The notes beneath the pieces are model-generated. The model made no database searches, had not been told where the DNA came from, and saw nothing but the letters and a program-made list of their open reading frames with translations. Shown piece by piece: positions 56,904-64,000 of a stretch of DNA of 64,000 bases; position 1 is the first letter of the stretch, and each line of letters opens with the position of its first letter. Where the stretch lies: positions 2,621,747 through 2,685,746 of the forward strand of contig JAUJYN010000016.1 of NCBI GenBank assembly GCA_030737835.1. The letters are read 5' to 3'. The position numbers and the translations under genes were made by a program. This stretch comes from Acorus gramineus. Taxonomy: Eukaryota > Streptophyta > Magnoliopsida > Acorales > Acoraceae.

Positions 56904-57674
56904 TGTCGGTGTTGGATTTTGACACGGCGTGGTCGTGAATCCGGGTTCCTTCAAGTTTGGTTCCGTTACGCGCACGGCGCTCCGAATCGCCACTTGAGGG
57001 ATCGTCCAAGGTTGCCCGACCGCTTCCAGGGACGTTGGTGTGATCGCCACTTGCTTTTCCTAAAAAGCAAGAAAAGAGGATATTCTTTTATTACTCGCCT
57101 TCAACGGGGGACGCAGGTTCTCCTCTCAAGGGTCACGGCCGGCCGTGCCTTGAGGTGTTCAAGCTCAGATTGATCCTGCAAACCCAAAGAGAGAGAGAAA
57201 GATACTTTTTTTTTTGTGCAGGATTGGCAAATGTGATAAAAAAAAAGTGTTCTTTCTGGAGGTGAACTATAGGGCTTGATGAACCAGGAAGGGTTGTCAT
57301 GTTTAACAAACCAGGAGGGACTGTCGGTCTCGACGAACCACAGGGGAGTTGTCGGGATTGACAAACTATGGGTGGATTGTCGAGTTTGACGAACCACAGG
57401 GGGGTTGTCGGGATTGACGAACTATGGGTGGATTGTCGAGTTCGACGAACTACAGGGGGGTTGTCGGGATTGACGAACTATGGGTGGATTGTCGAGTTCG
57501 ACGAATTAAAAGGGGGGTTGTCGGGTTTGACGATCTATGGGTGGATTGTCGAGTTCGACGAGTTACGGGTGGGTTGTTAGGATCGGCTAACCATGGGTGG
57601 ATTGTCGAGTTCGACGAACCGCGGGGGGTTGTCGATCTCGATGAACCAGGGGGGATTGTTGAGGGTTAACTCCA

Positions 57675-57718
<44 letters not shown>

Positions 57719-58745
57719 AGTGGGAGGTTTTATGTTAACAAGAAACTGAGAAAAACAAAAAAAAACAGCATATAAACAGTACATAAAAGAGTAATGGCAA
57801 ACATATAAAGCAGTAAATGACAAATAAAGTAGACAGAATAAAACAAAAGGGGTTAGTAGTCCTTGGGAGGTACCCAAACTTGCAAAGGGGAGTGTTCAAA
57901 TGGTCCCTAGACCAACTGACCAACGATCCAAGTTAGGGTCGTCCGCCAGCTGCGTATAGTTTCCAAAAGAACTGATAAAAGTCCAATGATGTACTCCAAC
58001 ACTCTCAACTTTGATTAAACTTATATTTATTTGATTTAGTAAGCTTGTTACAACTTGTTTAAGGGTTTTATGAGGAGATGATATGTTATACAAGTTCTTT
58101 TAAAAAAGAAAGGGGAAGAAAAAAAAAAGAAAAAGAAAGGGAAGGGGAGTGAGGGTAGGGAGGTGTGAGCTCTCTCTTTCTCTTTGGCAAGGGAGGGTGA
58201 GGGATAGGTGATAGTGGTGAAAAAGAGTGGTTAACTTTGGGTGGTAGTGGATGGGTTCGGATGGGTGGCTTTTGGAGAGAGAGAGGAGGGCTTAGGTGGT
58301 AGGTGAGGTGTGGTGGGTGGTTGTTTGGAGTGGCTGCCGGTGTAAGGGGTGGTGGTGCTCGGAAATGGAGGGTGGAGGGTGGTGAGGGGTTGTTGGTGGT
58401 GAAGAAGGATGGATGGGTTCGGATGGGTTGTGTTGGAAGAGAAAGTGTAGGTTTTGAGTGGTGAATGAGGGTGGTGGATGAGTGTTGGTGCGGCTGCTGG
58501 TGTAGGGGGTGGTGATGCTCGAAAATGGAGGGTGGAGGGTGGTGAGGTGCTGCTGGTCTTGAATGGGGAGGTTAGGGGAGGTTGGGATGGCTTTGGAGGG
58601 TAAAAGGTGGGTGTTTGTGTCCTCAAAAGCCCCCCATTGCTTCCCTTTTATAGCCCAAACGAGCCACCACCTTCTTGACACCTGTTTGGGGAGGTAATGA
58701 GTGCCCCACGACGCTCCCACGTTCACCCGAAGTGGCTGACGTTGG

Positions 58746-61700
58746 TGTTATATTTGTGTCACTTTTAACCTGCTGGTAACCGTTGGATCATTCTGGCAGT
58801 TTTTCGTTTTTTTTCAGTTTTCGATCGGTACCGCTAATTTTTGGACTGTTAGCTATCGTCCTGAGTTAGAGGACTCCGATTGAAAATCTAACTACATATT
58901 TGGTGTCCTGGTGCCATTTTAGGCCTCTCACGAAAATTTCATCAAATTCCGGTAACGTTCCCGAAATTTCACAGTTCCGGGGCGTATCCGGGTTTTTAAG
59001 TCGCACACTATATAAAGGTGGGATCTAATTTTCGGATTACTATTCATCATCCCTACCAACTTGATTTTCTCTCTCCCCTCTCTCCTTTTCTCACTTTTGA
59101 GCCCCCTAGACCCCTCAAAGCTTAAAACCCAAAACCTAGGAAGTGTAGATCGGGTCCCGATCTACACCCCGGTGGTTTCAAATCCCATTTCCGGTGAGAT
59201 TTGCCCCTCCGTCCGCCCTCTCTTCGTTCCTGATTTGAGCCATCTCGGTGGTGGAGGTAGATCCGGGCGTTGAAAACCTTTTGGGAGAGGTTTCGGTGCG
59301 CGGAGAGCAACCGGATTTCTTTCCTCCCCTTGGTAAGCCTCTTTTCCCTCTCTTTCTTGCTTAGATGTATGCTAGGAGGGTGGAAATGGGGTTGGGAGGA
59401 GGTTGGCGGCGGTGGGTGGCCGCCGGAGGGCTGTGGGAGGCGGTCGGAGGCTGTGGTGGTGGTCGGAGGTGGGTGGTAGAGGAGCTCGGGCTGGCAGGCT
59501 TGCAGCTCGGGCTGGCAGGCAGCTGTCTCGGGCAGGGCAGCAGCGCAGGGCAGCAGGAGCAGCGGCTGGCGCGGGCGCGCGCGCGCGTGCGCGCGGGCGT
59601 GCGCTTGGGTGGCGCTGGGGGCCAGCAGGGCTGGGCGAGCGTGCGCTCGGGTGGCGCTGGGGGCCAGCAGGGCTGGGCAGGCTGCGTAGGGCTAGCTCGG
59701 GTAGGCAAAGAGCAAGTGCACTAGGTTGCCGGGCGCGCGAGCGCGTGCGCGCGGGTGCGCGCGCGGGCGTGCGCTTGGAGGGGGTGCAGGGAGAGGCATG
59801 CGGGTAGGCAGGCTGTGGGCTGTGCGTGCGGGCAGGCCGGGCTGGCAGGCTGGGCGCGCAGGCGAGCAGGGCAGGAGGTGCTCGGGCATCAGACGAGAAG
59901 TGCCGGGCGTGCAGGCGAACGGTGCTCGGGCCACTCGGCGACGCGTGCAGGCAGGCAACGCGGGCAGCAGCGTGGGCATGCTGGCAGGCGCGCTGGGCGC
60001 GTGCCGCGCGTGCGTGCGCGTGGGCGCTGGGTGAGGGTCCCGGGTGCTGGGCGCTGAGCGTCGGGTGCTGGGCCGCGGATACCGGGCGCTGGGCTGAGGC
60101 GCGGGTGGTGCACGCGGGTAGAGGCAGGTGGTGCGCGCGGGGTGCGCGCGGAGCGAGGTGGTGCGCGTGGGGTGCACGCGGGGCGAGGTGGTGCGCGCGG
60201 GGCGAGGCGCTGCGCGCGGGGCGTGAGGGGTGCTCGCGGGCCAGCGCGGGGCGTGCGGGGTGTGCACGGGCGGCTGCGCTAGGGCGCAGGGGGCGCGCTA
60301 TGCACCCGGGAGGTCCGGCGGTGCGCGGGGTGCGTTGGCTGAGGCGCGGCGGTGCACCCGGGCGGTCGGGCGGCCGTGCGGGTGGTTGCCGGCCGTGCGG
60401 GTGGTTGCCAGGGGTGCTCGGGCTAGCGTGCGTGCGGGTCATATGCACGTTTGCCCGAGTGTTAGGTGTTTAGTTGTGGGTTTTGTATGTTTGGGTATTT
60501 TTAGAGTATTTATGTATTGTTCTCACCATATTGAATGTCTGTCTTGCAGATCTGGACGGACGGTCGCGCGACGACCCAGATACTGGTGAGTGGGACAATC
60601 CAACCCAGTAGAGAGGTGTTATACGCACTTGGGCGTATACCGACCTCTCCTGGGGCACCGTGGATTATATTAACCTGTAGTAATATGTATTGCATGTGAG
60701 CATGATTTTAAAATATAGAATGCATGCTACCCTAGACTTTTATGTTAGGGACTTACGCCCATAGGATAGGTGTAAGAGCCATGCACCATGCCCCCTGTTT
60801 CCATGCTAGGAAGCCTTGGCCTATGCATGCGTCCTACTAGTTTGTTTATTAAATTAAATGCTAGTGTATGTTAAATCGCATGCCTTAGATAATATTATAG
60901 GGAGGAGCCTTGCGAGGTCAACATTGAGACCCGTGTTAGGGTACTCCGTGTTCCTTGTTTGGTTGTCGGGATGTCCTGTATCGGGACCTCATGCTGCCCT
61001 CCCAAGGTTTCTAGTCCCAATAATATTATAAATAATGTTTTATGATTGGTATGTTTATTAGCATGTTAGTGAATATTATAGGGGAGGGGCCTTGCGAGGA
61101 CAGCGGTGAGACCCGGGTTAGGGTACTCCGTGTTCCTTGTTTGGTTGTCGGGGTATCCTATAACGGGAACTCAGGCCGCCCTCCCGAGTTCTTTCCCCCA
61201 ATGATATTACAACCTTGCTTTTATTGTACTTATTTCCCCGCATCTTGGTTATGCGCCCTGGAGGAACTCTGAAGAGTTCATGGCATTAGAGTTGTAGAGA
61301 TGTGTTGTCGGCGGATCCGAGTGGATCATATGCGTATGGATAGGCTGTTTTGTCCCCTTCGTTGGATCCGGTAGAGACTGCCCCAGCGTTAGAAAGGTCG
61401 TCCCTTCCAAGGGTTCCCATCAGTAGGCGCCTCCTGATTTGGTTTCGGACTGGGCCGAAGTTGTGGGTGAAAACCAAGCGGCCTACGGAGTGGAGGAGAG
61501 ACTATCGGTGGACCAAGGGTGACCAACAGCCTAGTCAGTCCCAAAATCCTATGTCACCCATTGATGGGTGAGGGTGAGGGTGAGGGTGTAGTGGGTTGGC
61601 GATGAGCGACCTACTGGATTTGTGAATGGATTATTATCAGTCCCAATAGCCTATGTCACCCATTGATGGGTGAGGGTGAGGGTGTGGTGGTTCGGCGGGG

Positions 61701-62239
61701 TACGAACCACTAGATTATGTTGTTATGTCTTGGAGGTTGGATAAATAATGGAATTGTGGTAAATATTGTCTGTGATGCATGGGTTGTGCTGTTCACTGAG
61801 CGTGTGGCTCACCCCTCGCATATGTTTTTCCCCAGTGGTCACTGAGCCTGAGCTAGAGCCGGAGCAGCAGTTGGAGCTTTCCGAGGGATTCCTTCAGTAG
61901 CGGAGCAGCGCCACGTTCCGCGAGTGCCAGAGGTTATCAGCATCCCTTCTTGATTGTATGTATTTGATTTCCGTGCTTGGCACGTGTTTGTATATGTTCA
62001 GTTGTATTTGTGTATATTGGCTCTCACAGGACAGATGATTGAGTATCGAGTCTGTAGAATGTTTATTTATAGATTCAGTCTTTTGCTTCCGCATTTGGTG
62101 TATATATCATGTCAGCCCCTTTGTTGCATGTGTGTCATTCTAGTTGTTTGTGTATGATATATTATTGACCTCCTGTGTAGATTCTGATATTATATATACA
62201 CTTGCCGCGTCCCGGGGACGGCCGCCCTGGGGCGTGACA
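58746..62239 (+). mobile_element. Solo LTR, element-B superfamily, in LTR copy 3 (TSD GTTGG)
   Basis: It runs from TGTTATATTTGTGTCAC to GGGGCGTGACA, with GTTGG at 58741-58745 and 62240-62244. TATA box TATATAAA at 59009-59016, donor-like CTTGGTAAGC (59333), acceptor-like TCTTGCAG (60549), a very GC-rich core (about 59470-60430), a duplicated CCTTGCGAGG block (about 60900 and 61085) and GAGGGT repeats (61555-61690). It is the longest LTR of the family here (3494 bp) and has no internal genes. Confidence 0.93.
59333..60549 (+). other. LTR-internal candidate intron (copy at 58746)
   Basis: The donor and acceptor contexts match those at 7727-8658 and 45295-46078. The CpG-rich interior is the longest of the set. 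Confidence 0.4.
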
Positions 62240-62350
62240 GTTGGTGGAGAGGCGAAAAAAACTCAAGCCATGCCGTCCTTTTCGAGCTGAACTTATCCCA
62301 GTATTTTTGACGATCTGTCATGCCATTGTCTAGGTCGACAACCCAGAAAA

Positions 62351-62620
62351 GATTGTCGACTTCGACAATCACCCGAATGATCGTCCAGTTCGACAATCCT
62401 CTCAAAGATCGTCGAAGTCGACAATCCTCAGAAAAGATTGTCTAGTTCGACAATCCTCTCAAAGATCGTCGAAGTCGACAATCCTCAGAAAGATTGTCTA
62501 GTTCGACAATCCTCCCAAAGATTGTCGAAGTCGACAATCCTCAGAAAGATCGTCCAGTTCGACAATCCTCCCAAAGATCATCGAAGTCGACAATTCTCAG
62601 ATAGATTGTCCAATACGACG
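62351..62620. repeat. LTR array 2 in copy 3 (about 10 palindromic 27-mers)
   Basis: It has the same palindromic units as 1951-2275. One unit start carries an extra A, which slightly breaks the 27-bp phase. Confidence 0.82.
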
Positions 62621-62886
62621 AGTGGGTGGTCGCTTGTCTTAGTCACCAAACAGATTTTCAGATGTCTTGTACAACAACCCAAGGCTTAACCGTTCTGGGC
62701 GATGGTACTGCTTCTCTTAAGCTTTTCTTTAAGAACTTGTTGTGCTCATGCTTTCTTTTCTTTCCTTTCTCTACTCAAGTGATTATTCTGGCTCCGGGAA
62801 GATCATCGGGGTTTAGACCTGTAAACTAAGATATCGCAAATGATAAGTGTTTTACAGTTCTGACCGATCAAAATGGGGTATCTACA

Positions 62887-63901
62887 ATTGCCCCTCCTCG
62901 GATGGTGTTTCAAGTGAAGCTTGAAGCACCATTCGAGGATAAGAAGAGAGACCTCATTTTGATTGGTTTAACCATCAGGCATTGTTTTCTGGTAAATACA
63001 AGTCAGGAGATAAACATGGAAGCAATTTTCTTATGATCCATCAATGAAATGATCATCGAAGGGAGAAGGGAATATTTGATCTAAATGTCAATGAGTGATC
63101 CAACCCTCGGTTTTCCTAGCCTTCGTGTGCTGCAGCCCGGCGTTGGATTCCCTGTGCCTACCGTGCGTTGCAACTCAGCAAACAGGGGATATCATGACAT
63201 AATAAAAAGGGGACACTTTCGAATAATTGGAGAAGGATCATTTTATTAATAACTCAAAGAAAATTGGACTATGGGGAATCAATCCTGACTTGCATGTACT
63301 GAGAGACAAAATGCCCAGGTTTAAATGCCGTAGCCCTAATGAAAATCCTGAAAATGTACTGAAATGCTACTGACATATGCAATAAAAATGCTTATAGATG
63401 CCAAAAATCTAAAGATGTGCCAAAAATTTGCTTTGAAAATTATGCAATAGAATGCCCAAAAGGTGCTCAAAACATAAAGGGAGTACAGAAAAATCAGAAC
63501 ATTCATTGATATAGGCAATATAACACTTGAAAATATCCAAAAATCTGAAAAAAAATAAATGTCCAAAATTTGAAAATAAAATGTCCGAAAATCTGAAAAA
63601 TACGTCCAAAATCCGTTGGAGATACGTGAAATAAAGTGTTCAAAGATGCTTCCAAGGCACAACTATGTAAACTTAAATTAAGTATATGTTTATTTAGATA
63701 GATATATGTGCATATATATATGGGTAATTTAGACATACCTGTGGTGGGTTTTGACTCATATAAAATATGAAAGAACATTAGCCGCTCGTTCAATCCGTCG
63801 TCAGGGCGTCATCAACTCTAGGATTTAATTCATCCTCCCCAAATCCATTTTATTTAGACAGACCCCCTTCATCTTCCTCACCTATTCAAAACAAGATTGA
63901 G
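62887..63901. other. Second copy of the element A 3' spacer
   Basis: It aligns with 2542-3560 base by base, with a few substitutions and indels (for example a shorter GGTTTTCC near 63110). No gene. Confidence 0.85.
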
Positions 63902-64000
63902 ATGCCGCCGAGGACCGAGCGCTTGGAGCGAAAACGGCAGAAGACTTCCGCGGGTGGTTCGGTGGGGCAACATGGGGAGAGCAATGATGATCCGAAGGCG
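63902..64000 (+). pseudogene. Start of antisense PMD gene in second A copy (cut by window end)
   Basis: It begins MPPRTERLERKRQKTSAGG exactly as at 3561 and is identical to it to the window edge. Whether the remainder is intact cannot be seen here. Confidence 0.85.

Larger units (their letters stand above)
56904..62886 (-). repeat. LTR copy 3 of element A family (3' LTR of second copy), split
   Basis: The parts 56904-58745 and 62240-62886 together form an LTR nearly identical to 25-2541, interrupted by a solo LTR. It contains array 1 (57288-57668), an A-run of about 45 bases (about 57675-57716) and array 2 (62351-62620). Confidence 0.92.

Overview
The window is repeat-dense nuclear DNA of a flowering plant. 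The evidence is a stack of plant LTR retrotransposons (Ty3/gypsy Tat/Ogre-like, Ty3/gypsy chromovirus, Ty1/copia), plant-type MITEs and one intact plant-specific GeBP/STOREKEEPER-like transcription factor gene. I cannot name the species.

Layout. (1) 25-39695 is one very large Tat/Ogre-like element, here 'element A', lying on the minus strand. It has about 2.5-kb LTRs at both ends and a GGCGG target-site duplication (TSD). Read from right to left it contains: 5' LTR, PBS, gag, a 27-bp-period acidic linker, three consecutive retropepsin-like domains, a G-patch-like motif, a candidate intron, RT, a vestigial RNase H, a second (archaeal-type) RNase H, integrase, a long 3' region, and 3' LTR. The 3' region carries a multi-exon plant mobile domain (PMD) plus coiled-coil gene on the opposite (plus) strand. 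All A genes except integrase carry stops or frameshifts. (2) Element A has been hit by later insertions: a truncated LTR in the antisense gene (6971-10137), a whole Tekay-type chromovirus 'element B' between RNase H and integrase (13497-27644, TSD CTCGA), a further solo LTR inside B's own 5' LTR (21878-24790, TSD ACATA), and a hAT-type MITE in the gag-protease linker (33530-34361, 8-bp TSD). (3) 39696-40921 is the 5' end of a minus-strand copia element with a 133-bp LTR and a GC-rich payload. (4) 40922-55329 is AT-rich single-copy-like DNA with MITEs, one solo LTR (44704-47763, TSD TTTTT) and the GeBP-like gene (49889-50884). (5) 55330-56742 is a copia protease/integrase fragment. (6) 56904-64000 starts a second copy of element A (3' LTR plus the first bases of the antisense gene), its LTR split by another solo LTR (58746-62239, TSD GTTGG).

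The first 24 bases of the window are identical to 56880-56903, immediately outside the second A copy. The LTRs at 25 and 56904 share variants that the LTR at 37249 lacks. This points to a tandem segmental duplication (or assembly repeat) of about 56.9 kb rather than two independent insertions.

The most unusual biology is in element A: an intron-bearing antisense PMD gene, a triplicated protease domain, and four arrays sharing a 27-bp period, two of them made of palindromes in the LTR. The chromovirus LTR family is also odd, because each copy carries a CpG-rich segment bracketed by conserved splice-like sites and G-quadruplex-forming repeats.
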